Below are positions 27,283 to 37,235 of a stretch of DNA of 64,000 bases, piece after piece (within the stretch, counting starts at the first letter, position 1; each line of letters opens with the position of its first letter). The stretch covers positions 1-64,000 of the forward strand of contig CAYWKD010000010.1 of NCBI GenBank assembly GCA_964458705.1. The letters are read 5' to 3'. Source of the stretch: JAAUTG01 sp964458705 (GTDB lineage Bacteria; Bacteroidota; Bacteroidia; Chitinophagales; Saprospiraceae). Position numbers and translations under genes: made by a program. A model generated the notes under the pieces. It had not been told where the DNA came from and did no database searches. It worked only from the letters and a program-made list of their open reading frames with translations.

Positions 27283-29751
27283 TTATCCTGGATCTACATC
27301 TACGCTTACTCTTACGTTAGAGCAGCCTTTATGATTGCGTAAGGCTTCACTAGCCTGCATAATCGTGGATTTAGCAAATTGAATCTTTTTGGGGTTGTGT
27401 TCTAGTTTCACCCAGTAATCTACCAAATAGAAAGTCCGAATGCGTCCAATGTAAGGAATAGCAGGTCCGATGACCCAGTTACCTAGTTTACTATTGAGTT
27501 GCTGTGCAAAAAATTTAGAAGCGAGGTTGAGCGTATCGGTTCGTTTGTGTTTCAAGGTAATGCGAATGAGTCGAACATAAGGAGGATAAGCAAATTGCTT
27601 GCGCTCAGTAATTTCTTGATTAAAAAAGCCGTCAAAATCATTATCAATCACTTGCTTGATGGTGGGATGTGCTGGATTGAAGGTTTGTATGACTACTTTG
27701 CCTTGTTTTTTTTTGCGTCCTGCTCGTCCACTCACTTGAGTCATTAATTGAAATCCTCGCTCACTGGCTCTAAAATCTGGGAAATGCAGTAACTGGTCGG
27801 CGTTCAAGATGCCTACCAATCCGACGTTTTCGAAATCCAAGCCCTTGGTTATCATTTGTGTACCTACCAAGAGGTCAATTCGATTCTCCTCAAAATCTTG
27901 TAGTATTTGGAGTAAGCCATTTTTAGAGCGGGCAGTATCTAAATCCATTCTTGCTACTTTCGCTTCGGGTAGGAAGATTTTAATTTCATCCTCAATTTTT
28001 TCTGTGCCAAAGCCCTTCATGGAAAGCCCCACAACGCCACAAGCAGGGCAGGCTTCAGGAATACTCATAGAGTGACCGCAGTAGTGGCACTTGAGCTGGT
28101 CAAAATATCTATGATAAGTCAAGCTAACATCACAATTTAAACACTGCTGATGCCAACCACAAGTGTCGCAATGCAACATCGGCGAATATCCCCTTCGATT
28201 TTGGAAGAGTATGGTTTGTTCATTGCGCTCAATAGTCGCCTTCATCTCGTCCATCAAAAGTGGGGTAAAAATGGACTGCATGGTTTTCTTTTTGGTGGCT
28301 TCTTGCATGTCAGCAATTAAAATCTCTGGTAGTGCAATGCCGCCAAATCGCTTTTTCATTTCTACCAGTCCATACTTTTTCTTGATTGTATTCTGATAAG
28401 ACTCTACAGAAGGTGTGGCTGTGCCTAAAATAACTTTTGCCCCCCACTGCTGCGCCAGATAAATGGCGGTATCCCGACCTTGATAGCGAGGGTTGGGGTC
28501 ATTTTGCTTGAAGGAAGGATCGTGTTCTTCATCTACTACGATGAGTCCTAAATCCTGAAAAGGCAGGAAAATACTAGACCTTGCACCAAGTATAATCGGT
28601 TTTCCAGCTATAACAGACTTCCATATATCCACTCGTTCGTTATTGCTCAAGCGCGAGTGATAAACAGCAATGTTTTCGCCAAAGATTTGTTGCAATCGAT
28701 CAATAATCTGGGTAGTCAAGGCAATTTCAGGCAACAAATACAACACCTGCTTACCTCGCGCGATGTATTGCTGGATGAATTCAGTATAGACTCTTGTCTT
28801 TCCACTTCCCGTTACCCCATGCAGTAAAGCAACGTTTTTTTTCTGAAATATCGCTTGGAGCTGTTCGATTGCTTGAACTTGCTGATCGGATAAGTCTTGC
28901 AACATTTCAAGTTCTTCTTCATAGCCTTTTACTCGACTAATCTCCAAATCGTATAATTCAAAAATGCCCTTCTTTTCTATTGTCTTCAACGTATTGGAGT
29001 CTGCATTTTCAACTGCTCCGTACAAATCACTTTTCCTTACATGTTCCTGCTGACGCTTCATTTGAATGAATGCCATCAGCACACTGGTTTGCTTTTCGGA
29101 ACGTTTGGTTAGTTCAAGAGCATCTTGCAGTAATTCTGGTTCAGAGCGATAGGGTTCTCGAAGTCGGACGCAAGCAATTTTCTGAGGTTTATATTTGACT
29201 TGTAAATCTTCTTTGAGATAAACTAATTTTTTTTCCAACAATCCTTTTAATAAACCATATGCCGTCTTCTGTTCAATAATATCTCTAACATCTGAAATGC
29301 TCAACTCAGTTCTGTGTCGTAGCGCTTCTAGCACCATAAATTCTTTATTGCTCAAGCCTTTGGTATTAGGATCATAAAGAGGACTCAGTGTAATTCGAGT
29401 TTCACTTGCCAATTTCAAATTGGCGGGCAATGCAGCATTCATAACTTCTCCAATGGTGCAGCAATAGTAGCTACTCATCCACTGCCACAATTTCAATTGG
29501 TATTCATTGACAATAGGTGCTTCATCCAATACGGATAAGATGGGCTTGGGGCTTACTTGATCTGGAGTTTCTCGATGTATTTGAGCAACTATTCCCGAGT
29601 AGATTTTATTTTTTCCAAGATTAACCTCAACTCTCATTCCCGTTTTTAAGCAGGATACAAATTGCTCTGACACGGCGTAAGTATAGGTGTTTGGAATAGC
29701 TAAAGGCAGAATGACTTCCGCATAAATTGAAGTGGTTGAAAAAATACTCAA
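27283..29751 (-). CDS. priA: Primosomal replication helicase PriA
   Basis: 822 residues. It restarts stalled replication forks by loading DnaB. N-terminal 3'-end-binding domain (IYAEVILPLAIPNTYTY), a winged-helix region, Walker A GVTGSGKT (312-319), Walker B DEEH (407-410), and eight zinc-binding cysteines (528, 531, 537, 540, 555, 558, 568, 571) in the usual paired pattern, then motifs V-VI (GTQMITKGLDFENVGLVGILNAD, GRAGR). The reading frame has no upstream ATG: a stop lies four codons before TTG at 29751, so TTG is the likely start. Monocistronic. Confidence 0.95.
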   Translation of the reverse strand: MSIFSTTSIYAEVILPLAIPNTYTYAVSEQFVSCLKTGMRVEVNLGKNKIYSGIVAQIHRETPDQVSPKPILSVLDEAPIVNEYQLKLWQWMSSYYCCTIGEVMNAALPANLKLASETRITLSPLYDPNTKGLSNKEFMVLEALRHRTELSISDVRDIIEQKTAYGLLKGLLEKKLVYLKEDLQVKYKPQKIACVRLREPYRSEPELLQDALELTKRSEKQTSVLMAFIQMKRQQEHVRKSDLYGAVENADSNTLKTIEKKGIFELYDLEISRVKGYEEELEMLQDLSDQQVQAIEQLQAIFQKKNVALLHGVTGSGKTRVYTEFIQQYIARGKQVLYLLPEIALTTQIIDRLQQIFGENIAVYHSRLSNNERVDIWKSVIAGKPIILGARSSIFLPFQDLGLIVVDEEHDPSFKQNDPNPRYQGRDTAIYLAQQWGAKVILGTATPSVESYQNTIKKKYGLVEMKKRFGGIALPEILIADMQEATKKKTMQSIFTPLLMDEMKATIERNEQTILFQNRRGYSPMLHCDTCGWHQQCLNCDVSLTYHRYFDQLKCHYCGHSMSIPEACPACGVVGLSMKGFGTEKIEDEIKIFLPEAKVARMDLDTARSKNGLLQILQDFEENRIDLLVGTQMITKGLDFENVGLVGILNADQLLHFPDFRASERGFQLMTQVSGRAGRKKKQGKVVIQTFNPAHPTIKQVIDNDFDGFFNQEITERKQFAYPPYVRLIRITLKHKRTDTLNLASKFFAQQLNSKLGNWVIGPAIPYIGRIRTFYLVDYWVKLEHNPKKIQFAKSTIMQASEALRNHKGCSNVRVSVDVDPG

Positions 29752-30002
29752 GTGTAATTTTTAAGAAAAAACGGCATAGCTGGTGGATAAGTTTAAGAGC
29801 ATTAAATATATAAAGTATATCTACCCAATTGAAATCTAGTAGCTATTTACTAGAGTTTAAGACGAGGAGTTTAGAAAACTAAAGAATAAAAATTTTTCGA
29901 ATCTTTAGAAATGTTGAATAATTGAAGTTTGATTTGTTGAAAAGAGAATTTTCAACAATCTGATTGCTGCTACATTGCGTGCTTTATGAAAAAAAATTCT
30001 AG
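29752..30002. other. 251-bp intergenic region before priA
   Basis: No coding sequence. It contains a perfect hairpin just downstream of the esterase gene (described separately) and AT-rich sequence before priA. No perfect TAnnTTTG for priA was found. Confidence 0.4.
29934..29958 (-). terminator. Perfect 10-bp hairpin after the esterase gene
   Basis: TTGTTGAAAA (29934-29943), loop GAGAA, and TTTTCAACAA (29949-29958), about 45 bp after the esterase stop on the minus strand. A probable terminator. Confidence 0.6.
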
Positions 30003-30803
30003 CTATACTATAAACAACCATTTGTAGGCTTCTTTAAATGCCTTTGTCCAGAATTGTTCATTATGCTTTCCCTCTGGCATAATCTCAAAAAAGAGATCTT
30101 CATTGTGAAAGCCTGCTTGTAGGAGGGTATGGTAAAGGCGTTCGGTAGCTCTACTCACGTAATCTGGCTCTTTTCCACCAGATGCTAGAAAAAATTTGGA
30201 AACTGATTGAGCTTGTTTGCCCACCCTATCAACGTGCAAGAAAGCTTCTTCTGAAAACCACAAAGAAGGAGAAAAAATGCCGATTCGGCTAAAAATATGC
30301 TGATACTCAATTGCAGCATAGAGCGTAATCAGCCCTCCCATAGAGCTACCCACCATACCTGTATGAGCAGCATCGGGTAATGTTCTGAAATTTCTATCTA
30401 TGTAAGGCTTTAGCACCTCGATGATGAACTTAACATAGGTACTCCCATTTCCGCCCATTTGGTTGTATTCATTGAACCAAGGAGAATATTCTTTTATTCG
30501 TTCTTCTCCGTCCTGTGCATTTTCGATACCTACTATAATGACACGCTCATGACCTTCTTTAGATAGCTCATCAAGCGTATCTTCCACATGCCATTCTCCT
30601 GCAAAGCTAGCTTGCTCATCAAAAAGATTTTGACCATCGTGCATATAAATAACAGGATAGCGTTTCATGGTTGCCTCATAATCTATTGGCAGGTACATCC
30701 AAACTTTCCTTTTTCTGTTCAACTCAGGAATTGTAAATGTATAGTCCAACACAAATACTTGCCCTTGCTGCCTTACTTTAGAATGATCTACTCGAAATCG
30801 CAT
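30003..30803 (-). CDS. Alpha/beta-hydrolase esterase, cytoplasmic
   Basis: 266 residues, no signal peptide. Esterase-family pattern: RKRKVWMYLPIDYEATMKRYPVIYMHDGQNLFD, nucleophile Ser154 in GSSMGG, GIFSPSLWF, and the C-terminal GKHNEQFWTKAF with the catalytic His. Relatives include enterochelin-esterase-like (IroE/Fes-type) and polysaccharide esterases. It lacks the extra N-terminal domain of Fes, and no siderophore genes are near, so the substrate is unknown. A terminator hairpin follows it. Confidence 0.85.
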   Translation of the reverse strand: MRFRVDHSKVRQQGQVFVLDYTFTIPELNRKRKVWMYLPIDYEATMKRYPVIYMHDGQNLFDEQASFAGEWHVEDTLDELSKEGHERVIIVGIENAQDGEERIKEYSPWFNEYNQMGGNGSTYVKFIIEVLKPYIDRNFRTLPDAAHTGMVGSSMGGLITLYAAIEYQHIFSRIGIFSPSLWFSEEAFLHVDRVGKQAQSVSKFFLASGGKEPDYVSRATERLYHTLLQAGFHNEDLFFEIMPEGKHNEQFWTKAFKEAYKWLFIV

Positions 30804-31114
30804 TGAATACGGTTGATGTGCCGAGCAAACATAGTAAGTTTCTGCTCAATAACTATTGCTCTTTTTATAGATCGTTGTAAGGAACACATATAAACTCAAC
30901 AAAAAGACTGCTTAATATATCAAGGTGGGATTAATTCTAAAAAAATAGCACTCGCTATGCACACTTTTACGCACTAATACGTTAGCTTAATTGAAAGAGA
31001 CTGTTTCCATTCTAATTATGATTTATCAAGCTCTCCCAGTTGTCTCTTAGGTTTGAAAACAAAAAAAGTTATTTTAGTATAGCTCTTATTATATTTTAAA
31101 GAAATTGTCTAATA
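30804..31114. other. 311-bp divergent intergenic region
   Basis: Separates the esterase (minus) from the lipoprotein gene (plus). No coding sequence. A weak long-loop inverted repeat (AAGAGAC 30995-31001 and GTCTCTT 31042-31048) precedes a candidate -7 element; otherwise nothing recognisable. Confidence 0.35.
31048..31055 (+). promoter_or_regulatory. Candidate -7 promoter element
   Basis: TAGGTTTG matches TAnnTTTG, 60 bases before the ATG at 31115. No matching -33 TTG; weak support. Confidence 0.3.
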
Positions 31115-32608
31115 ATGAATAAAAGTCATTTAGTAGCCTCTCTTTTTTTAGTTGCAATATGGGTAAGTTCCTGCTCCGAATTGTCAGATATAGAGGGTAT
31201 TGATAATAATCCTAAGTTTGCGTTTCCGCTAGTAGATAGTCAAATAAAGATGCAAGATATACTAGAGGGTTTTGATAACAACTCGACCTTATTAGTTGAT
31301 GCTGACGGATTGCTTCGCTTTTTCTATAGAGGAGATACGATTGTAAGAAATAGTCAGGAAGTGTTCGATGGTATCAATTCAGCTATTCCTCCGCTTATTC
31401 CTGTTATTGACAAATATTTTGGCTTCCCGATTTCTACTGCTGAAATTGATGTTGACCTCATTAAATTTGAGGGGGGACGATTAGATTATTCTTTTTTCAA
31501 TAATAATTCTAATCAGGTTACGCTAACGGTTACTGTACCGCAAATAACAATTAACGACGAAGCTCTTTCTCAAACGCATACCGTTGCTGCTTTTTCTAAC
31601 CTTCCGCTTAATTCCTTTAGCTTGGTTGGAGCAGCACTGCGTCCATTGAATGACTCTATTTATTTTCAATATGAAGCAATAGATGAAAACGGACTTTCTG
31701 TAAGCGTGAGCAATTTTTTCCTCGCCCCCAAAAATTTAGATTTTACTTATTTTGAAGGTATATTAGGTGCTCAAATATTTGAAAGTGAGCAAGATACACT
31801 GGAAATTGACTTCTATGATAGTTGGACAAATGGAGAAGTTTATTTTGAATCACCTGCCGTTACTATTAACATTCAAAATTCTTTTGGTTTTCCAGCAACT
31901 GCTCTAGTAGAGTTATTTGATGTCATAACCGTAGATCAAACAACGCTCCCACTTCAAAGCACCTATGTTGAAAGTGGCTTTGAATTTAATTATCCTTCTT
32001 TTGAAGAAGTGGGACAGGTAAAATCAACAGCTTTTACATTCGATCAAGAAAACTCTAATATTGTTTCTATTATTGGGGCAGGTCCTACAGCCTTAATCTA
32101 TGATATTGATGCCATTCCAACGCCAAATGTGGATGTAGCCGGCTTCATCACCGATTCTAGCTATTTTGCATATAGCATTGATGCCGAATTTCCCTTTTTC
32201 GGTGCGGCGCGAAATTTCAGTGTGAGTGATACAACAGCTATTGATGTAGCTGATTACAAAGAAGCAAAAAGTATTGATTTTAAGTCTATTATCACTAATA
32301 ATATACCATTAGGAACAACGCTGCAAGGCTACTTCTTGAATGATGAGAATTTAATTTTAGACTCTCTTTTTAACACTCCTCAGCAGTTTATTGCTCCAGC
32401 GGAAGTAAATACCGATGGCATTGTAACAAAGGCGAGTGAGACGACAATATTTTCTAAATTTGAGGCAATGCGGATTGAAAATATAAGTAGTGCTACAAAA
32501 TTGGTCTTGAGTACGTCTTTTTCTACTTTCAACGAAGGAAAACAGACCGTTAAAATATTTGATATTCAAGACCTTAGTATAAAAATTGGAACTATTGTAG
32601 AACTCTAA
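31115..32608 (+). CDS. Hypothetical lipoprotein
   Basis: 497 residues. Lipoprotein signal MNKSHLVASLFLVAIWVSSC (Cys20). The mature part is beta-rich and acidic with many Asn and Phe residues, e.g. NNPKFAFPLVDSQIKMQDILEGF, then repeated aromatic strands. It lies 30 bp before a DUF5723-like barrel protein and probably forms an operon with it and with the third gene at 34067, so the three may work together at the outer membrane. I do not recognise a family with a known function. Confidence 0.7.
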   Translation: MNKSHLVASLFLVAIWVSSCSELSDIEGIDNNPKFAFPLVDSQIKMQDILEGFDNNSTLLVDADGLLRFFYRGDTIVRNSQEVFDGINSAIPPLIPVIDKYFGFPISTAEIDVDLIKFEGGRLDYSFFNNNSNQVTLTVTVPQITINDEALSQTHTVAAFSNLPLNSFSLVGAALRPLNDSIYFQYEAIDENGLSVSVSNFFLAPKNLDFTYFEGILGAQIFESEQDTLEIDFYDSWTNGEVYFESPAVTINIQNSFGFPATALVELFDVITVDQTTLPLQSTYVESGFEFNYPSFEEVGQVKSTAFTFDQENSNIVSIIGAGPTALIYDIDAIPTPNVDVAGFITDSSYFAYSIDAEFPFFGAARNFSVSDTTAIDVADYKEAKSIDFKSIITNNIPLGTTLQGYFLNDENLILDSLFNTPQQFIAPAEVNTDGIVTKASETTIFSKFEAMRIENISSATKLVLSTSFSTFNEGKQTVKIFDIQDLSIKIGTIVEL

Positions 32609-32638
32609 TTTAGCAGCAAAATCAAAGTTTAAAGCTCA

Positions 32639-33976
32639 ATGAAACAGCAAACTCTAGTCTTTATATCTCTAGTCTTTTTGACTCACCTTTCTGCTCAAAA
32701 TGAAACCCAATTAGCAATCTTGGACAACCTTTGGCAGGCTAATCGCATCAATCCAGCTTTGGTTCAAGCCAATAAAGTAACGATCGGATTGCCAAGTGTT
32801 TACAATAATTTGCTGATTGAAAATGCGAGCTTAAATAAACTAATCCAACAAGATGGTAGTAATGGAAATGTAATCACACTCGATCGAGTATTAGATGATT
32901 TAGACAATGAAAACAACATCAGGAATAGCTTTAAAGCAGAAACACTCAGTATTGGCTTTTGGGCAGGAAAATTTCACTTTAGTGCATCTCATACTCTGAA
33001 TACAAACGCCTATTTGAACTATCCAAAAGAATTGGCAGAGGTGATCTGGAACGGTAATGTCGCATTTATAGGAGAAACAGTTGACATCAGCCATGATTTA
33101 CAGCTAATGTCCTACAGCGAAGCTGCAATAGGTGTTGCATTTAAGGTAAATAAACAATTGACTTTGGGAGGAAGGGTTAAGTTCCTGAATGGGCTAGGTG
33201 ATGTTTCTACTACTCGAAATAATCTTTCATTATTTACTGACGACGATATATATGAGATTTCTTTATTGGCTGATTATGAATTAAATAGCTCTTCTTTTTT
33301 TAAGTACAATGGCTTAGACGACTTGGACAATGCCGTTGAATTTGGTCAAGTCGTGTTCAATGACTTCTTCACGCCTAACCGTGGCGTAGCTTATGATTTT
33401 GGAGCGACTATTCAATTCGAGCAATTACGCATTGGGTTGAGTATATTAGATATCGGCAGTATAGAATGGAAAGATGAAGTGAATAATTACAAACTGCAAG
33501 ATACTTACGAATATGCGGGACTAGATATAGCAAGAGACTATTTCAATAATTCACTTTCTTTCAAAAATGCAGTAGATTCTCTGAAGGCCATTTTTGAAAT
33601 CGAAGCCACTCAAAATAACTACACCACTGAACTGCCTACTCAATATTATGTTGTTGCTTCCTATCCGATCAATGATCGTTGGAGGGTTGGTGCATCTTTC
33701 TATGGCGAAAATTATCGCAGTGAGTTTAAACCTGCCGTTGGTCTGCAAGGGCAATATAAATGGTCCGATATGCTATCAACAGGATTGCATTATTCTGTCT
33801 ATAATGAGCGCTTTGATCACATTGGATTAAACATAATTGCAAATTTAGGCTTTATTCAAATATTTGGAATGACCAATGATGTCATTGCGGCGATTGATGC
33901 AAAGAACAGCGATCATTTTGACTTTCGATTTGGGCTTAATTTTGTGTTGTATCCTCCCAAAGGAGATGAATTATAA
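32639..33976 (+). CDS. DUF5723-like outer membrane protein
   Basis: 445 residues. Signal peptide MKQQTLVFISLVFL ending in SAQ. Then LWQANRINPALVQANKVTIGLPSVYNNLLIENASLNKL, a segment typical of DUF5723 proteins, followed by amphipathic strands and FGATIQFEQLRIGLSILDIGSIEWKD, reminiscent of PorP/SprF and FadL-type barrels. C-terminal FRFGLNFVLYP. Function unknown; in Bacteroidota such proteins accompany lipoproteins at the surface. Probably co-transcribed with the preceding lipoprotein (30-bp gap). Confidence 0.75.
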   Translation: MKQQTLVFISLVFLTHLSAQNETQLAILDNLWQANRINPALVQANKVTIGLPSVYNNLLIENASLNKLIQQDGSNGNVITLDRVLDDLDNENNIRNSFKAETLSIGFWAGKFHFSASHTLNTNAYLNYPKELAEVIWNGNVAFIGETVDISHDLQLMSYSEAAIGVAFKVNKQLTLGGRVKFLNGLGDVSTTRNNLSLFTDDDIYEISLLADYELNSSSFFKYNGLDDLDNAVEFGQVVFNDFFTPNRGVAYDFGATIQFEQLRIGLSILDIGSIEWKDEVNNYKLQDTYEYAGLDIARDYFNNSLSFKNAVDSLKAIFEIEATQNNYTTELPTQYYVVASYPINDRWRVGASFYGENYRSEFKPAVGLQGQYKWSDMLSTGLHYSVYNERFDHIGLNIIANLGFIQIFGMTNDVIAAIDAKNSDHFDFRFGLNFVLYPPKGDEL

Positions 33977-34066
33977 AAAAAGATGCTTTTAAACCCTCAG
34001 TCCCCTGTAAAATCTATCGTATCTTGCGCACTGTTATATAATTAGAGCAATTTAACCATTTAGCGG

Positions 34067-34753
34067 ATGCAGATTTCTAAATTACTTTTTGTCGTTGTTC
34101 TACTTTTCGGCACTCTAAGCCTTGAGGGTCAAATCAATATTGTTGCGGGTTATAATGGTGGTTACACACAGGCTGATAACTACAACAATATACTGGCTCG
34201 TCATAACCTTTCCCAAGATAGCCTTGAGCAAAGCTATGAAGACTTGCATTTTTTGAATGGCATAACAGTGGGATTAAATTATCGAATTGATGATATAAGT
34301 ATTGAAGCCCTCTGGATTGAAAGAAGCCGTCAGCTAAGAACAAGAGGAATAGATGTTGAGACTGGGAGATTGTTTACAAATGATATTTCAAATCGCTTAC
34401 GCACCATCTCGTTTGGGCTAAATGCGCATTTAAAAAACTTCATAGTTGGAGGCACAATTAATGCCGATCTTTTACGCATTAATTATGATACTCGAACAAC
34501 CGAAGAGACTACTCTAACAAAACAAAATGACTATAGTAGCCGTTTTTATGCTGGTTTTTTTGTTAAAGCAAATCAAGCACTTTCTATCTCTTTACGTCCT
34601 TACGTTCAAATACCTTGGAATAGTTTTGATTTAAGTGATTTGGATCAGGCGCTCAATGGTACTCAAGACAAGGTAGAGGAAGACTTTATGCACTTTGGTA
34701 TTAGTTTGTACATTTATAATGGATCACAAAAGAACCAACGCTATCGTTATTAG
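34067..34753 (+). CDS. Small outer membrane beta-barrel protein
   Basis: 228 residues. Signal peptide ends LSLEGQ. Strand-like alternation follows (INIVAGYNGGY, ISFGLNAHLKNFIVGGTINADLLRINY, RFYAGFFVKANQALSISLRPYVQI, HFGISLYIYN), fitting an 8-10-stranded barrel. No named family. It is 90 bp after the DUF5723-like gene on the same strand and may belong to the same operon. It converges, with one small gene between, on the hydrolase at 35155. Confidence 0.65.
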   Translation: MQISKLLFVVVLLFGTLSLEGQINIVAGYNGGYTQADNYNNILARHNLSQDSLEQSYEDLHFLNGITVGLNYRIDDISIEALWIERSRQLRTRGIDVETGRLFTNDISNRLRTISFGLNAHLKNFIVGGTINADLLRINYDTRTTEETTLTKQNDYSSRFYAGFFVKANQALSISLRPYVQIPWNSFDLSDLDQALNGTQDKVEEDFMHFGISLYIYNGSQKNQRYRY

Positions 34754-34918
34754 GGAGCAGATATTCGATAACTTTGTAATGATCAATGTATTGACTTATT
34801 TGTGTACACTCTATTAGTCCTTTTTTAATTTTCACTAGTCGTTTATTTTGGATGATCAGTCATCAAGTATTGATTTTTGATCGTAAAAGTGTTATTTTTA
34901 TCAAAATTTAAGTGCACA

Positions 34919-35143
34919 ATGAAGAAAAAAGTAGTTCAACCGTTTTTGATTATCCTTCTGTTTGTAATAAGTTTATTGTCAGTAGCTTGTTTGAATACCT
35001 ATTTAAACGAAAGGGTGACGCTAAATTTACCAACTGAGCAAACAGAGATTATGGGTGAGCAAGAATATGAGCTGCCTGACGTTGCGTTAATTAAAAAGAT
35101 AATTCGCCTAGCCCACGCTGCCTTCATACCAGTTTTAGAATAG
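34919..35143 (+). CDS. Small lipoprotein or membrane-anchored peptide
   Basis: 74 residues from the ATG at 34919, which directly precedes a clear signal sequence MKKKVVQPFLIILLFV ending LLSVAC. The mature part is short and acidic (ERVTLNLPTEQTEIMGEQEYELPDVALIKK). An in-frame reading to 34877 exists but has no reason to be used. No homologue recognised. The size, signal and codon use make it a probable real gene. A TAACTTTG at 34769-34776 could be its promoter with a long leader. Confidence 0.5.
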   Translation: MKKKVVQPFLIILLFVISLLSVACLNTYLNERVTLNLPTEQTEIMGEQEYELPDVALIKKIIRLAHAAFIPVLE

Positions 35144-35154
35144 GCTATTCGGTT

Positions 35155-36042
35155 TCATACACTACGTTTTTTCCAGTAGCGCATAAGACCACTTACGCTC
35201 ATCCATGAAGGATTAGCTTTCTCATACTTTTCCAGTTCTAGTTCTGACTGAATGCCTGAATTTATTAATTGCGTTTTAACATAAGCCTGGAACTTGGTTG
35301 TCACTGTTGCTGGATCGGTTTGTGCTTCATAGTAGGGCTTCATCCAATTTGCCCAATCGAGTAGTTGTGCTTCTAGCTGTGTTAGATGTGCATAAATATC
35401 CGATACCCTTCCAAAATGAGTCAAATAAAGAGCAGTGGCGTTTTCATCTCTTAAGATTCTGATAGAATTTTGCCAGTCTTCTACATTGATATCAGGTGGT
35501 GGGCAGGGTGGTACGACAACACCGTCGTTTATTTTTACACCGCCTACATCACCTGTGATGATTTCATTCCCAATTTTCCATGCGATGTGATGCACGGCGT
35601 GTCCAGGCGTATGCAGTGCTTTAAGCGTTACATCTCCAATTGTGAGAATTTCTTCATGCGCTACTGTTTTTAGTTGTTGCGAAGGGATTCCTTCCATTCT
35701 GCCCCACAAATACTCCATCTTGTCCTGGTAAATTCGTTTGGCAGAATTATATAGTTTTTCTGGCTGGTGTAAATGCTTCTCGCCGTATGGATGAACATAG
35801 ATCGTTGCACCATTTTCCGCCAATGCCCATGCTGCACCAGCATGGTCGAAGTGGATATGCGTCAGAAAAACGTGCTTGATATCAGATAGAGCTACGCCTC
35901 TTTTGGTGAGTTCATTTTTTAGAGTCTCAAAAGTAGAATAGGGACCTGTTTCAAATAATAAGTAGCCTTCGCTAGAGGGCACTAAAAATGCGGCAATAGT
36001 CTCTTTACTACCGAGGAAGTTTAAATCTAATATTTCTATCAT
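35155..36042 (-). CDS. Metallo-beta-lactamase fold hydrolase
   Basis: 295 residues from the ATG at 36042; a TTG at 36063 would add 7 residues. Two-zinc MBL fold: HIHFDH (His62-His67), HTPGHAVHHIAWKIG, TGDVGGVKI, and LTHFGR near residue 200. The C-terminal ~90 residues are helical. Glyoxalase II-like and quorum-lactonase-like enzymes share these motifs; the HVFLTHIHFDHAGAAW pattern with a 295-residue length does not settle which. Cytoplasmic. Monocistronic, tail to tail with the small gene at 34919. Confidence 0.88.
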   Translation of the reverse strand: MIEILDLNFLGSKETIAAFLVPSSEGYLLFETGPYSTFETLKNELTKRGVALSDIKHVFLTHIHFDHAGAAWALAENGATIYVHPYGEKHLHQPEKLYNSAKRIYQDKMEYLWGRMEGIPSQQLKTVAHEEILTIGDVTLKALHTPGHAVHHIAWKIGNEIITGDVGGVKINDGVVVPPCPPPDINVEDWQNSIRILRDENATALYLTHFGRVSDIYAHLTQLEAQLLDWANWMKPYYEAQTDPATVTTKFQAYVKTQLINSGIQSELELEKYEKANPSWMSVSGLMRYWKKRSV

Positions 36043-36284
36043 GCTACAATTGTTTCTCAACAAATATATTCAAATTTATAGGAATTTACCACTTTGAATA
36101 TCTGAAAGACAGCGATATAAACAGCTTGGCTTAAACTAAAAGTAATCTTCTAACTCCTCAGTTCTCAATAGTTGCTCAAATTCAAGCATTTTATTTTGTA
36201 AGTTTCTGAAACATATTTTCTACTCATTCATTTTATTGAGGTAAAGTCAAATTGACAATTCATTTCAATAATAAATTTAAGAAC

Positions 36285-36755
36285 ATGGCGATCAAAATTG
36301 GCGAACAAGCTCCTGATTTTACTCTAACTTCCGATGCAAAAGAGCAGGTAACCCTTTCTAATCATAAAGGAAAAAATGTAGTGTTGTTGTTTTTTCCACT
36401 AGCATTTACGGGTGTGTGTACGACTGAACTCTGCACTATGCGTGATGATATTGCTGCTTATGAAGAACTGGATGCGGACATTATTGCAATTTCTGTGGAT
36501 TCTCCCTTTACTTTAGAGCGGTTCAAGCAAGAACAGAACTTGAACTTCCTGTTGCTTTCTGATTTCAATGCAGAAGTATCGGGTCAATATGATTCTTTAT
36601 ATGAGGACTTTGTGCTTGGCATGAAAAACGTTTCTAAACGTTCTGCATTTGTTATTGATAAAGATGGTGTAGTGCGTTATGCAGAAGTGCTAGAAAGTGC
36701 TGGAGATTTACCAAATTTTAATGCAATCAAAGAATCTCTGTCTCAATTGAATTGA
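36285..36755 (+). CDS. Peroxiredoxin (PrxQ/BCP-type cysteines)
   Basis: 156 residues from the ATG at 36285; a reading to 36252 adds 11 residues before the family's start. Thioredoxin fold peroxidase that reduces hydrogen peroxide and organic hydroperoxides. FTGVCTTELC places the peroxidatic Cys at 45 and a second Cys at 50, the C-x4-C spacing of PrxQ/BCP enzymes. Arg at MRDD and the PF-x-L motif are present. Cytoplasmic. It is 75 bp before clpS and probably shares its transcript. Confidence 0.9.
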   Translation: MAIKIGEQAPDFTLTSDAKEQVTLSNHKGKNVVLLFFPLAFTGVCTTELCTMRDDIAAYEELDADIIAISVDSPFTLERFKQEQNLNFLLLSDFNAEVSGQYDSLYEDFVLGMKNVSKRSAFVIDKDGVVRYAEVLESAGDLPNFNAIKESLSQLN

Positions 36756-36830
36756 TTACCTTAGCGTTAGACAATTTATTTGAACAAGATTTGAGAACAG
36801 AATATTCAGGCAACTGTAACAATAAGTAAT

Positions 36831-37199
36831 ATGGAATTTGTCATAGACAAATGGAAAGTATTGAATGTAACAGCATCTTCCGTAGAAGTAGAGGAGGATG
36901 TGGATACAGACATAGACGTTTTGCTGAAAGAAATAGAAGAAGACAGTAATGGGACTGGCGAGAAAGCAGAACTTGTTGTTTATAACGATGATGTGAATAC
37001 TTTTGACTGGGTGATTCAATGTTTGATGGATGTACTAAATCATACGCAAGAACAGTCGGAGCAGTTGTCCTTATTAATACACTTTAAAGGGAGTGCAACT
37101 GTAAAGACAGCTTCAAAAAGAGCATTGCAACCAAAAAAGGATGCACTTGTGGAGCGTGGTCTCTCTGCTGTGATTGAGGGAGGTACGGAAGAGGAATAA
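36831..37199 (+). CDS. clpS: ATP-dependent Clp protease adaptor ClpS
   Basis: 122 residues. Delivers N-degron substrates to ClpAP. The ClpS core is complete: LVVYNDDVNTFDWVIQCLM, then LLIHFKGSATVKTASKRALQPKKDALVERGLSAVIE. The N-terminal ~40 residues form the acidic flexible extension. The Asp/Asn pair in YNDD and the hydrophobic pocket positions match the degron-binding site. It lies 191 bp before aat, which adds Leu/Phe to make such degrons; a hairpin separates the two. Confidence 0.9.
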   Translation: MEFVIDKWKVLNVTASSVEVEEDVDTDIDVLLKEIEEDSNGTGEKAELVVYNDDVNTFDWVIQCLMDVLNHTQEQSEQLSLLIHFKGSATVKTASKRALQPKKDALVERGLSAVIEGGTEEE

Positions 37200-37235
37200 T
37201 CCACTCACAAGTTTTCATTATAGTGTGACAAGACT

